64,000 nt of DNA from Albula goreensis (GCA_022829145.1 CM040764.1:12606049-12670048); one strand, 5' to 3'. Positions 13,270 to 24,720 are shown, numbered from the stretch's first letter. Notes: generated from the letters alone by a model not told the origin. Numbers and translations: made by a program.

Positions 13270-16200
13270 ATGGCAGCACATGTGAGCGAGCTCGAAGTTG
13301 CCAAGAAGAACTTGACAGAAGCTATTGGGGATAATGTAAAACAGTAAGTGTCCTGCCTGTACTAAAAAATGTTAACCTAACATTGCCGTTCCGGAAACGA
13401 ACATTGTGCAGCAATAATAATTTCAACGGGCCAGTGTTAGCCAGAAATTTTTCTTCCTTGAACTGTTTTTCTCTGTTTTTTAAATGTGGTATCGAGCCTG
13501 TTGGAATAGGCCGTACAAGCCGGGGATTTTCCTGATCTTGACATAGGCTGTATGGGCATGCTGTTTCCCGCACCAAAACGTTCCGTCACTCCAGCTAACT
13601 TTGCAACTACGATAACTTGTGCGCCCACACATCTAATTTACTTGGTGTCACTCTAGCTTTTCCAATAAACTTAACTAGTTGGTCGAATGTCTTTACTGGA
13701 GGCACAGGTCTGTTAATTAGTTAGCTGTATCATGTTTGCTTTGTAAGTAGGATAATAATTCGTTGGATAAGAAGCTCGGAAAATGCATTTCGTTTTTGCC
13801 TTGGGAGTGAGAATGGTTAGAGAAAACGAACTTACTGCCACTGTGTCCTAGTTTTTAAACTGCGGAGGACTTGAATGTCAAAGAGATTGATAAATCGTGT
13901 GTCCGGTTGCGATACAGGGCAACAGTACTCCCAAGATCAATTTAATGCTATCATACTTTGTCTTAAATAGCCAGATAGGGTACAAACACTAAGTTTTGTT
14001 GTGCATCCCTAGTGTAAATATGCACTCCACTTTTTGCAGAAGTGCTTCATGTGCATACATATTAATATGGTGTTTGAATGGGACATGACAAATCATTATT
14101 TGGGTAACGAACCAACCCTCTTCCATATGAGTGAAACTCCAGTCTTTGCTGTGTCAGGGACCCAAAAAGATACACATTCTCTCAGGTTAAATATGAGATG
14201 AGTAACATCATTAATTACTTTTAAATCAAGCATTTAAACTGGGATCAGAATTATCCTGTTGTGTTTTTGGTGTGAAGATACAGAGTTCTGTGTTTTGCAG
14301 GTACTGGGCAAACCTGAAACTGTGGTTCAAGCAGAAGATCAGCAAGGAGGAGTTCGATATTGAGGCCCGGCGACTACTCGCACAGGACAATGGTGACCAT
14401 GTTTATCAGTGATAACTGGCAGTGAATGGGTCCTCATAAAAAAAAAAAAAAAACTATCTGTTAACTGTCACAGCACAGGTGGTAAAATCATGAGAGATCT
14501 GAAGGCAGATGTGATTTGAATTTCCACCTATACCCATAAAGCTGTAGCCTTCTCATTCACCCCAGTTGCATTACTTAGAAAGGATTGACAAGAAAATATT
14601 AACTGCATTCTGAATCACAGTGCAGATTCTTTGTAGACTTGTTTTGATGGGGTTCGACTACCCCTGGGTGTTCCTTCTGTTCAGTTGATCCTTAAAATCT
14701 ACTATGGGCATAACTGGACCTGTTGTTTCAGTGCAGTTGTAAATGCTACCTTTTTCTTGGTATTGGCAGGTTACTTAAATTTGAGTTTACATTTGTTTTC
14801 TGATGTGTGGCTTTTTTCTGTTTCTCTCCTCCACAGTGCATGTTCATAATGACTTCCTACTGGCCATTCTTACACGCTGCCAGATCATAGTCTCCACACC
14901 AGGTATTCATTTTTTTAAGGACTGATTTTTTTCTACACCTGTTATCAATGGCAGAGGTATATTTTCTTAATGTGATTGTTTTGCAGAATGAGTTAGTGAG
15001 TCACTTGCATGGTTTTTGTATTTCCTCTAGATGGCGCTGGCTCTTTGCAGTGGGCAGGTGGCTCTGCCTCGAAGCCTGGCAAGCCAAAAGGAAAGAAGAA
15101 GTTCTCCTCTGTTAGGCAGAAGTTTGACGTGAGTTTTTGATTTTATTGATATACCTAAACGGCATCATTCTTTTTTTATAATCCCCATGTTACAAAGGCA
15201 CAAGTGGTTCTGACGACGGAGCAATAGAGTTGTTAATAGAGCAACAAGACCTGTCCCCGTTTGTCTTCCTCAACAAAAGATGCATCAATTTATTTTAACT
15301 GCAAGTTCCACAATGCATTTCTCCATCACTCATGAACAGTCTGGCCTCACAGTAATCTTGGCCTGGTTCTTGAATACTTTCTGCTCCTTTCCTTTCTTGT
15401 GTACTTGTGGCATGTCCCAATGGAAGCAAGGTAGGGAAATGAGGAATACCTGAGCACCCATTGAAAATGATATTCCAAAACAATGATTTCTGGTTGCATT
15501 GTGTAATTTTTATTGTGTACATTGTTGTAGTTTATTAGCTGTAAACATGCTGTGAAATAATGCCTGCAGTAATTTTTATGCCTCTTGAGTGTCTTACACT
15601 GTTAATGGCAGATCATAGATCATTGTTATGGTCGCATATTTTTGCGTGACCTGGACTCCCGTCTGTTTCTGCCCTCAGCACCGCTTCCAGCCCCAGAACC
15701 CTTTGAGTGCAGCCCAGCCTTTCAGCCCTCGGGAGACCGGGCTCGGTGAGGAGGAGGAGCTCCGCCTTAGCGCCCACACTCTGCTGTTACCCACACGTGG
15801 CCAGCTGGAGGCCCGCACCATGGTAACCGCCTTTGAGCTGGGCCTGGACAACGTCACTGAGGATGCTGTGAGCATGCTGGTCTATGCTGTGGAGGTAAGC
15901 CTGTAACACCACTGAGAATTCAGTTTTACTGAGGGAAACATTCAGTATGACTGAGAGTGCAGTTTTACTCTTTGACTTACTATTTGTTTACTGTTTGATC
16001 ATCCATGCTAAATGATCACAGTTGTAGTTAAGGTTTTCTGCATTCTCTATTCTTTGTAGATCCATTTTGATGTTTTGTTTGTTGCTGCTAAACACTTGCT
16101 GTTTTGCTACCCGAAAGTAAAGTGTTGCAGCTGTCTGGTGTGCGTGAGGGAGTTTCGTAATGATGTCAATACAGCTATCAATAATGCAAACAACAGCCAG

Positions 16201-17326
16201 GCCAAGGGTCATATTTAAATCACAAGCTAGAGAGTTTTAAAGTGTTGTTGCTGAAAGAAAAGTTAAATAATATCCTAAAATGGGAAGTGAAAAATCTTTA
16301 CACAGACAAGACGTTGCTGAAGATTTCGATATAGAATAAAAGAGCACCAGTGTTCCGTACCTTACCCAACCCAGTTTCTGAATCATTACACTGCAGTACA
16401 CTCACTTGAACCTGATTGCTCTTATTTAGACAGTTAGTCAGGTTTATATCTCTGAAACTGAAGTGGCCATAAATGGTGCACAGTGTACAGCTAACATACA
16501 CTGTATACTAACCTATTTCTTTATTCTTCCCATGCAGGTTCACCTAAAGGAGGTTTTGACCGCAGTCATCTCCCGCAGGAAAGCCTACCGCCTGAGAGAT
16601 GGGATCTTCCCCTATGCATTTGGCAGCGATATCACGCCTCAGCCCTACCTAAAGAACAGCGTAGCAGCTTACCAAGCCGTCACTGAGTGGTGAGGAGCCC
16701 CATCACGCCACTTGAAATTATCGTAAAAATTCTAACCTTCCATCTCGAGTGAAACTGAAGCGTGTCCATGAATATTCTGCTGCTCACCAATGCCGAACAG
16801 GTCTAACCTTAATCCAACTCACCCCCTCCCCGTACAGCCCCCCTGCCAGTGCATCTCTCCCGGCAGGCCCACCCCCCCAGGTGTCTCCTGATGAGGCGGA
16901 GCAGCAGGCTGCGCTTCTGCTGGCATGCTGCGGACACTCTCTACCAGCACCCCTGCCCCCAATCAGTATCGCTGACCTGCTGGAGGCCCTACAGGTAAAC
17001 TGCATAGCACACAGATTCTCCGAAGTCCACCCACCAGCTGCTGAATGCAATTACATTTTTGGCGTTGGTGTGTAGGGCTGTCTGTTTTGCCAGCAGGTGG
17101 ACTGTAAACTTTTTTTTTTAATTAGAAAAATACCAAAACTAAAAAATGTGCGATGTGTGGATCTTGTTGGCAGGTACATCGCCGGGTAGTGCCCTCTCAC
17201 ACAGTCTACGCCCTCAGCATAGAGCGCATTCTGGCTCGACTCTGGCATCCCAGCCATGAGGAGCTGGAGCAAGACCAGGTACACCGCCAACATTTGGCCA
17301 ACAAGGAGGGCCTGCTGATTTACTGA
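13270..17326 (+). CDS. TADA1: TADA1, transcriptional adaptor 1 of the SAGA complex
   Basis: Eight coding exons are supported by GT-AG junctions and continuous phase: 13270-13343, 14301-14392, 14837-14902, 15031-15128, 15679-15894, 16538-16689, 16838-16994 and 17174-17326. They sum to 1,008 bases, or 335 residues plus TGA, the same length as I recall for human TADA1. Diagnostic stretches are [81 protein letters not shown] and [18 protein letters not shown]1 (ADA1/STAF42) is a core SAGA subunit that pairs with TAF12 through a histone fold and helps SAGA acetylate chromatin in the nucleus. The linker around exons 6-7 ([15 protein letters not shown]) is variable between species. The gene is intact. 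Part of its 3' UTR reappears at 62.1 kb. Confidence 0.96.
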
Positions 17327-17910
17327 ACACCACCAGCATCTGCTCAACAAGGACGGCCTATTGATCTACAGAACACTGAGCTCTGAGCCCCATATGGCCT
17401 GTCTGCACTTGTATTGGTGAAACCCAGTGATACCAATACCCAGATGCACTTCACCTCATGAGCTGCACTCTGCCAGCAGCACCCCATGAACAGCTACCCA
17501 CCATGTGGTATTTGTGCTGTCAGTGACTGTATGACAGTGAGCGAGGCAGCGCAGCAGCCTGACACGGGGACAGTGAGTGTTACCAGAGGGCCGATGTGAC
17601 TGGAACAATGTCAGTTCATACTACAGACAGATATGTTAAGGATAAGATAATCCTGTATTCTCTGTGTAATCTGAACAGGGAATAGTGTTGGAAGTTGGAG
17701 GGGATGTAAAAAAATATCCCCCTTTGTAGAACAAATGGCATGCAGGTTGGCACAGGTACCGTCCGAGTCGGGTTATTTCCATAAAACTCCCATTGCGCGT
17801 GTGTGTCTACAGTGGGATGCTTCTAAAAGTTTTTTGAGTTCCCGTTCTCCTGCCTCTTCTCTCACCTGTTAGCATATAAAAGGAATTAAAGATATGAAAG
17901 GAAGCTTACC
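17327..17910 (+). other. TADA1 3' UTR with polyadenylation signal
   Basis: The sequence after the TADA1 stop runs to a likely ATTAAA signal at 17,885-17,890, giving a 3' UTR of about 580 bases. This end point is inferred. The UTR includes the block (17,396-17,575) that is duplicated at 62,147-62,300. Confidence 0.6.
17396..17575 (+). repeat. TADA1 3' UTR block, copy A of a duplicated segment
   Basis: This block matches 62,147-62,300 in the same orientation. The stretch from about 17,476 to 17,575, beginning CAGCAGCACCCCATGAACAG and ending near CACGGGGACAGTGAG, is identical by eye to its partner. Copy A has about 20 extra bases (near 17,445-17,465) that copy B lacks. Since A belongs to an intact transcript, A is probably the source. 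Confidence 0.85.
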
Positions 17911-18470
17911 TTGTCTTTTGCTTTTTGCTTTTTTATATACATTAAGAATTTTTTATATGGGTTTGACGGTGGGTGCAAAAACACAGCAGTTTTTGGTTTT
18001 CTGAGGCACAACTTTGACTCATGAAATAAATAATATAAATGAAATTGGTAAACTCAAAGTACTTTGAATTATTAAAAGCAGAGGTTGGTAATTATACCTA
18101 ACATAACAGAGGAGACTGGGTGATTTGTTTTTGTCAGTCAACAGTTCAGCCAGACTACAATACATTTGTGTCGGAAATGGTTGATTCAACACACCATGCT
18201 TCAGCATAGCACCAAGTTTGGATCCAGAAGTTTCACATTTTCAGTTATCAACTTTTTCTTCTGACCGTTACAGGGGTGCCTCTGTGCTGTTTCAGTTTAC
18301 AACATCAAGACAATGAAAGCAAGTCAACTTCTTGCGCTTCCTTAATATCTTATGAACAACCAGCTCGCATCAGTTTATATGCTGGAATATGTTGATATCT
18401 CCTGGCCTGTCATCAAATACTAAGTATAAAAAATAAATTATAATAAGAGTATGAGCAGCTTTCTGAAAGA
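17911..18470. other. Intergenic region TADA1-TLR
   Basis: This AT-rich spacer must carry the TLR promoter at its right side. I saw no exon and no clear transcription-factor cluster. Confidence 0.5.
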
Positions 18471-18623
18471 GGAACTTAAGTTGGAGGAAGCTGAAGAAGA
18501 ATCATGACACGCTCTAAAAATGAATTAACCACATCCTTTCAGAGCAGTGTGATGTCTCACTTAAAGGTCAACCCAGAGGCTTATTCTACACAAAGTAAAG
18601 GGTAGATTTCCATCAAGTGCAAG
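18470..18623 (+). other. Putative 5' non-coding exon of the TLR gene
   Basis: A consensus donor (AAG|GTGAGT) at 18,623/18,624 pairs with an acceptor (CTGTCCACTTAG) ending at 19,033, five bases before the TLR start codon. This suggests a 5' UTR exon ending at 18,623 and a 410-base intron. A non-coding first exon is common for fish TLRs. The exon start is unknown, and transcript data would settle the model. Confidence 0.4.
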
Positions 18624-18904
18624 GTGAGTAATTATTTGCTGTTTTTTTTTTTCAACTCCTTTCAAACTTGATAGCACTAGGGATCTTTGGCACACCTCAC
18701 CGGTGGATTGAGCCCTACACCTTGGAGTAATCCTTTTGGGTGTCCTGAGCTGGTGGGCTGTCCCGCACTCGGGACCTTCCCACAGGTGTCTCCCATGTTT
18801 TATTGAATGTACCAGTGGTATTTATGGGTTGTACTTGGACTAGCATAACAGACTGGCACTGTTGCTTAGTGATGATGCTCATGTGCATGCTTATCCTAGG
18901 TAAG

Positions 18905-19010
18905 ATGTGGTACTATTACTCATAATTAGATGGATGCACTTACAGTTTTCAACATTGTAAGCCACTCTGGATAATAGCATCTGTTAAGTGAATGTCATGT
19001 AAATGACACA
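18905..19010 (+). repeat. SINE 3' tail in the TLR 5' UTR intron
   Basis: The sequence ACATTGTAAGCCACTCTGGA followed by TAATAGCATCTGTTAAGTG closely resembles the conserved 3' tail of a widespread fish SINE ('gtaagtcgctctggataagagcgtctgctaaatg'). It lies immediately upstream of the TLR coding exon and supplies an in-frame upstream ATG at 19,003 that should be intronic. Confidence 0.6.
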
Positions 19011-19038
19011 AGTTTTTGCCTCTGTCCACTTAGGAAAG

Positions 19039-21861
19039 ATGGTGGTCATCAGCTGTTGGCTTTGGGTTGCGTTTCTCTTGAGTCTTTTTGCTGATGGTTT
19101 GAGGACAAGTAAATGTGTGGTCACTGATGAGCCTTTATCATGGAACCCCACACGCGAAATATTAACAGGAAATTGTGAGGATGTCACAGATTTCAAGAAG
19201 GATCTGTCTGGGCTTCCAGCAAATGTTGAGACTCTCCATATCACCACAAAGAGAACAGATGTCAACCTGCTGTTGCCAAACACATTTTCTGCGTTTCCCA
19301 GTTTGAAGTATCTCAGCATTTTTGCCTGTCTTACTCACATTCATCCAGGTGCCTTTCAGGGGTTGGAAAACTTGTCGTTTTTAGAATTGAAGCAATGCAT
19401 CGACCATGACTGTGCAGAAACGTCCATCAAGCCATATACATTCTCTGACCTACCTAAACTTAGGGTTTTAAAGCTATTTCTGTACAAAATGAATGTCATA
19501 ATACCTGAAGTTTTCAGTGAAGTCCCACAGCTAGAAGACCTCAGTATAAATAAGTGTTGTGTACAGGCAATAGCAGACATATTTTGTAGAGTAATAAATG
19601 TCACTTCACTGAGGAAGATTCATGTTGAGGAGAGGGATATACCAGTCTTAAAATACAAAAACTGTTCATCTCTGAATATGACAGTTAGTAAGCTGCCTAC
19701 TTTCCACAGTCTCCAGAATGTGTCTTTAATATTTAAGAACATAAGTTACATAGAGAAGGATGCACTGAAATACTTTAGGAATATATCAACCCTTGATATA
19801 AAGGAAAGCAAATTCAGTCTAAATCATCTTCCATTGTCTGGATTAATGAACATCTATATGTTTAAATATCAAGGCAGCTCAGATGTTGATTTGGAAAATA
19901 TTTGTAAAACAGTATCCACGTTCTCAATAAAAAATCTAGATTTGTCGTATCATAGTGTCAGTAACTATTCCCTTTCTGCGGTCAAAGCCTGTGTAGGACT
20001 CACTACATTGACATTAAATGGTGATTTAATAACTGCAAGAGAAGTTAGTTTGGATTTAACATTTATTCATGTACTAACAAACCTAACAAAATTAACTGTG
20101 ACAAAAAATGCCTTTAATATCTCAAAATTCAGTTTACTTTGCAAATACCAGCACTACCTGGTCACACGGCTAACTGACTTAGAATTCAAATTCACTAGAA
20201 TAAATAATGTACCTGTACAACAATTCTTTTGCTTGGTGAATCTTGAATCCTTAGATTTGTCATATAACCTAATTGAGAGGATAGAAAAGTATGCTTTTCA
20301 AGGACTGGCTAAATTAAAAGTATTGAAACTTGAAAGCAATAATATTGCACATATTGAAACTCATTATTTTTCTGAGTTGCATAACTTAAAATCGCTCATA
20401 ATGGGAGATAATCCATTAAATCGCATTGAGGAAAATGCTTTCAGGAATCTCGTCTCTCTCCAAGAACTTACTGTCGGATCCTTCCAACCTCAAAGTTCTG
20501 AATCACTCGTAAAACTGAATCTGACTTATGTCTTTGACAGCATACCAAGTAGGTTATCAAATGTAACCATTAGCTCTGGACTATGGCCTATCCATATCAT
20601 TATTGGCAGTGACAGCAAACCAAACTCAAGTCTCAGTCTGGACATAATGGGCCAGATCGTTTCCTTTGAGGACTGTGAAAGACCGTTTTTTGAATCCATC
20701 ATTAAAGTAAATGTGGAGACTGAAGAACTACTCTGTGGATCTCAATTTATGGGGAAATACTTCAGGTTCATTGAAGACTTTGAATATGTTTCTAGCTTAA
20801 CAGCTCGTTTTTTAGATTTGTCTGACCTGAATCACCTTGTCCATCTAAGGAAATTGACGCTTTACAATATAGACTTAAATCTTCAACCCAACCTTGGTAT
20901 AATTTTTCATAACCTGACCAGGCTAGAGGCACTGTATTTGTATGACTGCCGAATTGACTCTTTGGAGGGCGGTCTGACCAGAGACCTCAGATCCTTGACA
21001 ATGGTATATTTGAAAATCAGTAACAATTTCTACATAATGGAAAGTTTTGTTGAACACATGATTAATTTAAAATATTTCTACATTTATGATTTAAAACTAT
21101 ATTGCTGTTGTGATAATGCTTGGCTCATTCAGTGGGTGAAACAACAGAGGAAAACCGCAATTTTCATACAGGCACCTTCACTGGAAGATGTGAGGTGTGT
21201 AAATGAGCACAATGACTTGAAGAACTTTGAGAATTACGCCGAGCACAACTGCTCTGCAGAAGTGGATTTTGTGCTGTGTATTTCGACAACATTTGGGTTA
21301 ATATTTTTCATCATGGTAGCCCTAGTGCATAGACTGGCTAATGCGTACCTCATTGCTCTCCTTCATAGTGCTCATGGCTGGCTGGATGAGGTTCTCCATC
21401 CTAGAGCTGGGCCGCGCTATTGCTTTGATGCTTTCGTCTCTTACTGTGGGAACGATGAGCCTTGGGTTTTTGAGGAGCTGCTGCCCAACTTAGAGAAACG
21501 AGGCCCCCCTTACATAAACCTCTGCCTGCATAACCGAGACTTCCAGCTGGGGAAAGACATTGTGGACAATATCACAGACAGCCTGTATAGCAGTCGCAGG
21601 ACCCTCTGCCTGGTCAGCACAAACTATCTTCGCAGCAACTGGTGCGCCCTGGAGTTGAGATTGGCCACCCATCGACTGCTGGTGGAACGCAAGGACGTTC
21701 TGATCCTCGTCTTCCTGGAGAAGATCTCTCCTTTCCAGCTGTCAGTGCATCACAGACTCGCCAGACTGGTGAAGACCCACACCTACCTAGAGTGGCCACA
21801 GGACCCAAATCAGCGTGCGGTGTTCTGGGACAGGTTAAGGGCCAAACTTGCACCCAGATGA
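19039..21861 (+). CDS. Toll-like receptor of the TLR11 subfamily (fish TLR19/20/22/26-like)
   Basis: This is a single coding exon of 940 residues. I chose ATG 19,039 because it starts a signal peptide (MVVISCWLWVAFLLSLFADG) just after a splice acceptor. An in-frame ATG at 19,003 lies in SINE-derived intron sequence. A long LRR ectodomain with many N-glycosylation sites ends in a cysteine-rich cap (CCCDNAWLIQW). A membrane helix follows at about 742-764 and then a TIR domain with box 1 FDAFVSY (796-802), the BB-loop RDFQLGKDI and box 3 FW (929-930). TIR wording (LYSSRRTLCLVSTNYLRSNW, RKDVLILVFLE) fits the TLR11 group rather than TLR1/2/4/5. These receptors sense microbial nucleic acid or other ligands and signal through MyD88-type adaptors. 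Unusually, the BB-loop proline is leucine (L837). A polyadenylation signal lies 95 bases after the stop. The exact orthology group is uncertain. Confidence 0.93.
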   Translation: MVVISCWLWVAFLLSLFADGLRTSKCVVTDEPLSWNPTREILTGNCEDVTDFKKDLSGLPANVETLHITTKRTDVNLLLPNTFSAFPSLKYLSIFACLTHIHPGAFQGLENLSFLELKQCIDHDCAETSIKPYTFSDLPKLRVLKLFLYKMNVIIPEVFSEVPQLEDLSINKCCVQAIADIFCRVINVTSLRKIHVEERDIPVLKYKNCSSLNMTVSKLPTFHSLQNVSLIFKNISYIEKDALKYFRNISTLDIKESKFSLNHLPLSGLMNIYMFKYQGSSDVDLENICKTVSTFSIKNLDLSYHSVSNYSLSAVKACVGLTTLTLNGDLITAREVSLDLTFIHVLTNLTKLTVTKNAFNISKFSLLCKYQHYLVTRLTDLEFKFTRINNVPVQQFFCLVNLESLDLSYNLIERIEKYAFQGLAKLKVLKLESNNIAHIETHYFSELHNLKSLIMGDNPLNRIEENAFRNLVSLQELTVGSFQPQSSESLVKLNLTYVFDSIPSRLSNVTISSGLWPIHIIIGSDSKPNSSLSLDIMGQIVSFEDCERPFFESIIKVNVETEELLCGSQFMGKYFRFIEDFEYVSSLTARFLDLSDLNHLVHLRKLTLYNIDLNLQPNLGIIFHNLTRLEALYLYDCRIDSLEGGLTRDLRSLTMVYLKISNNFYIMESFVEHMINLKYFYIYDLKLYCCCDNAWLIQWVKQQRKTAIFIQAPSLEDVRCVNEHNDLKNFENYAEHNCSAEVDFVLCISTTFGLIFFIMVALVHRLANAYLIALLHSAHGWLDEVLHPRAGPRYCFDAFVSYCGNDEPWVFEELLPNLEKRGPPYINLCLHNRDFQLGKDIVDNITDSLYSSRRTLCLVSTNYLRSNWCALELRLATHRLLVERKDVLILVFLEKISPFQLSVHHRLARLVKTHTYLEWPQDPNQRAVFWDRLRAKLAPR

Positions 21862-21955
21862 GAAAATTAGGTTTACAGCTCTACATAGATGAGCACAGAA
21901 TAGTCACATTGCAAATAGATTTATATTTTTCCAAGATGAGAGCTTGTATCAAGTC

Positions 21956-21961
21956 AATAAA
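21956..21961 (+). promoter_or_regulatory. AATAAA polyadenylation signal of the TLR gene
   Basis: A canonical AATAAA lies 95 bases after the TLR stop codon, implying a short 3' UTR. It is followed by a second overlapping ATAAG context. Confidence 0.55.
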
Positions 21962-22984
21962 TAAGGCATAGAATATTTCTGTAAGTGATAATCTTGATTT
22001 CTCTCTGCCATGCCTGCCTATTAAGTCTACATGTGCCCTTAAAATTCGCTAATTGATAGATGTCACAGTCATGCAAAATTTATATGAACATTGTTATGAA
22101 TAATTTATCTTACCAATTGCCCATTTGAGTCTAATCTATATATAATGTGTAGTATTTCCAAATATCCTCTTTTTTTAAGTGATGGAGTAAGGAAAGAAAA
22201 GTGGGGATCTTTCATTCCTGAGTGGCAAAACTATTTTGGTGGTCACATGTTTTTAGCTGCTGTGTCACTAAATAGCAAAATGTTTATTTTCTAAATTTAA
22301 TTTTGAGGAAGTGAAAGAAGAACCATGTTTAAAATAACTTGTGCATCACACCATGTTGCTTTTAAATATGAGGTATGAAGCAGTCTCCGGTAGGCACACA
22401 GGGCAATTTTCTGCCGACAAAATATTCTGCTTCCATTTTAATTTGAGTATGATTGCAACTGACAGTTTACGGAATGTTTCCACCATGTTCACACCACGAT
22501 AAATATTAAAACAATTCCAAGATGCTACATTTATACCAAATTGCTGTTTACATACAACCCTTAAGAAACCCTTGGTAGTGTCACTGTTGAATTAGCATGC
22601 TGAGATGTGAATTCAATGTGTATTAAATGCCCTGTATAAAAATTAATTATTAAACGTAACTAAATCCTCCTTAGCTGAAGAAACATCTTAATGACCATTC
22701 TCTGAAAAAATGTCAACTACCAAAGGTCTACATCTTTTAGCTAACATTATTAAGGTTAATATTGTTGTAAATCTCATGCAATTACAAATGCTCATTAACA
22801 AATTATTGTTATAGTAACCATGCTATTATGATAATATTGTCTGACCTAATAATTACTACATCCCTCACCACAGCATGTCTTTGATGGATGTGGTATTTGT
22901 TGCTATTTGCTGGATAAAAAAAACTTTTTATTCACTGATTTTTGGTTGTGTATGTTTTGAATGGCAGCCGATTCAATGTCCCGT
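21962..22984. other. Non-coding AT-rich interval
   Basis: No exon, RNA gene or clear transposon could be recognised here. The sequence is rich in ATTA-type low-complexity words. Confidence 0.5.
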
Positions 22985-23480
22985 TTCCGTGACACCGGTA
23001 GATAATCTATATTATCTAAACTTTTGCAGGTTTTCAATGTTTTTCGATTGCAGGTGTATTGTCTATTCATAATGGGTATGAATCCTGTCTGCGTGATAAT
23101 GGATACTAATCCTGTCTGCGTGGTAGCTAAATTACTAACTTTGTCAATATTTCTCAACTGTTAAAGGTTATAATCTATTTGGACTGCATGTGTAGTGTCT
23201 CCCTCTGCTGGCTACTGTTCATTCTGCAGGTATTTTCTATTGGCTGTTCTGTTTAGTGACAGTTCAGTGTTTCTCTCTGGTGGCTCCTATTTGTAGTGCA
23301 GGTGTTTCACTCTGCTGGTTGCTCTTTAAATTGCGGGTGTAGTGTCTCTCTCTGCTGGCTACTGTTCATAGTTCATACTGCAGGTATTTTCTACCTCTGC
23401 AGGGAGGGAGAAAATACCTGTGTGCTGACAGTTCTGGTGGCTCCTATTTGTACTGCAGGTTATAATCTATTTGGATCGAT
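22985..23480. repeat. Dispersed repeat carrying CCCTCTGCTGG-type units (copy 1)
   Basis: This stretch contains several imperfect units built on CTCCCTCTGCTGG, CTCTCTCTGCTGG and TCTCTCTGGTGG, joined by 'tactgttcattctgcaggt'-like spacers. It shares flanking words with 36,318-36,800, such as AATCCTGTCTGCGTGATA, ATAATCTATTTGGACTG, GTGACAGTTCAGTGT and ACTTTTGCAGGTTTTCAAT. The two are therefore copies of one interspersed element. It is the likely seed of the large array at 32.7-34.9 kb. Confidence 0.7.
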
Positions 23481-24060
23481 AAACAAAAGATGTTGCCCTA
23501 AGCCCTTATGTGAAAACAGAAACACTGCAAATATCACATTATCCTAAATTCTGTCAGGTTCTCGAAGATAATTTTAATTTCCTTTGCTTACTCCTCTCCA
23601 AAGCCATTTGTCTTTTCCCACGAACCACCTTAAAAGAGATATGCAGTATTACTATTCTAGACTGAGTAAAAGGTCAACAATGAGCGTGATTGCATGCCTT
23701 CTCTCAAACGCTGCAGGTGAGAGCAATACTCTTTTCTCAACCAGAAAGGTTTCCACAGTTAATCTGTTCTTCCAGGTACCAAGAAGGAGAAGTGAGAGAG
23801 AGGGAGAGATTGCTGTTGTTGTGGAATGCATGACTGAGAGGCAGACATGTTTGTGCTGGCCCATCTAAGGCATTCACCGCTTTGTTGATGTCTGTTGTGA
23901 TGTAATCAAAATGTTATGTGAAAATAAATCAGAAATGATAAGGAACCAATGATAAAACAACCAGTTTTCCCCTCAAATGCTGAGCTCTTAACAGCCTTTA
24001 TGCTGCTGTAATAAATGTTTTGGAAACATCTGTGTCTGGTCCTTACTTCTACTGTCTTCT
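23481..24060. other. Non-coding interval
   Basis: No feature was recognised before the helicase-like fragment. Open frames here have no family resemblance. Confidence 0.45.
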
Positions 24061-24065
24061 GTTAT

Positions 24066-24150
24066 GTCCAGGGGAAGTATATACACAGGGTGGGAAGAAC
24101 AGCCAGGAAAGCAGGAGTAGTGTGCAAAAGTGTATTTACAAATGTGGACA
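24066..24150 (+). pseudogene. Possible DEAD-box helicase motif VI exon fragment
   Basis: After a pyrimidine-rich tract ending in TGTCCAG, the sequence at 24,078-24,107 translates to YIHRVGRTAR. This is the exact motif VI of DEAD-box RNA helicases, and KAGVVCKSVF follows. In DDX27/47/49/51-type proteins the next residues are usually AG or AGKAG. No other helicase exon is visible within several kilobases. It is either a displaced exon fragment or a coincidence. A ten-residue match to so specific a motif makes coincidence less likely, but the flanks do not support a gene. Confidence 0.35.
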
Positions 24151-24324
24151 CAAAACAAGACAGTGGCACACTCAATGATAAAGGTGCACAGTGTTTCTAA
24201 CAATATAGAATATAAACAATAATATTTACAAACTATTTACAGACAACTAACAGGGAAAACAAAAAGGTTGGAAGGCACTGCCAAAAATATTATTTTGCAG
24301 TTATAGAGCTTAACTTGACTTTAC

Positions 24325-24415
24325 TCTCCACAGTGACTGTGGCACTGCATGCTGGGATTACTCTCCTGAAGCTTAAGGTGGTGGGTTCAATCCTGCCTCT
24401 TGCTGATGAGGTCCT
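24325..24415 (+). repeat. Possible SINE head (Pol III box-like sequence)
   Basis: GGTGGGTTCAATCCTGCC fits the Pol III B-box consensus, with a plausible A-box-like TGGCACTGCATGCTGGG about 40 bases upstream. No tail or target duplication was identified. The call is weak. Confidence 0.3.
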
Positions 24416-24720
24416 GTTTGATAATTGCAAGTGAGGTCTATGCTGCTCCTTTACAGGTGCATGGCTTCTGTGGGCTGTTCTGTTTGAGTCAGCAAAAGGG
24501 TCTCACACTGAAAAGTGTTTTAGGCAAAACATTACAATCTACAGCAGTTTATCTTTTGTATTGTTTACCAGCTGTTTTAACTGGGCTCGTCTATGGGAGT
24601 GTGAAAATTAGAGAGAAGGCTGGGACAGAAAAATTGTTACTTTGCAAGTAAAGGCATATTATGTTCCTCTGGTGGACAAAATACACCACAACAATTTTGC
24701 AAATTTACAATAACCACATA

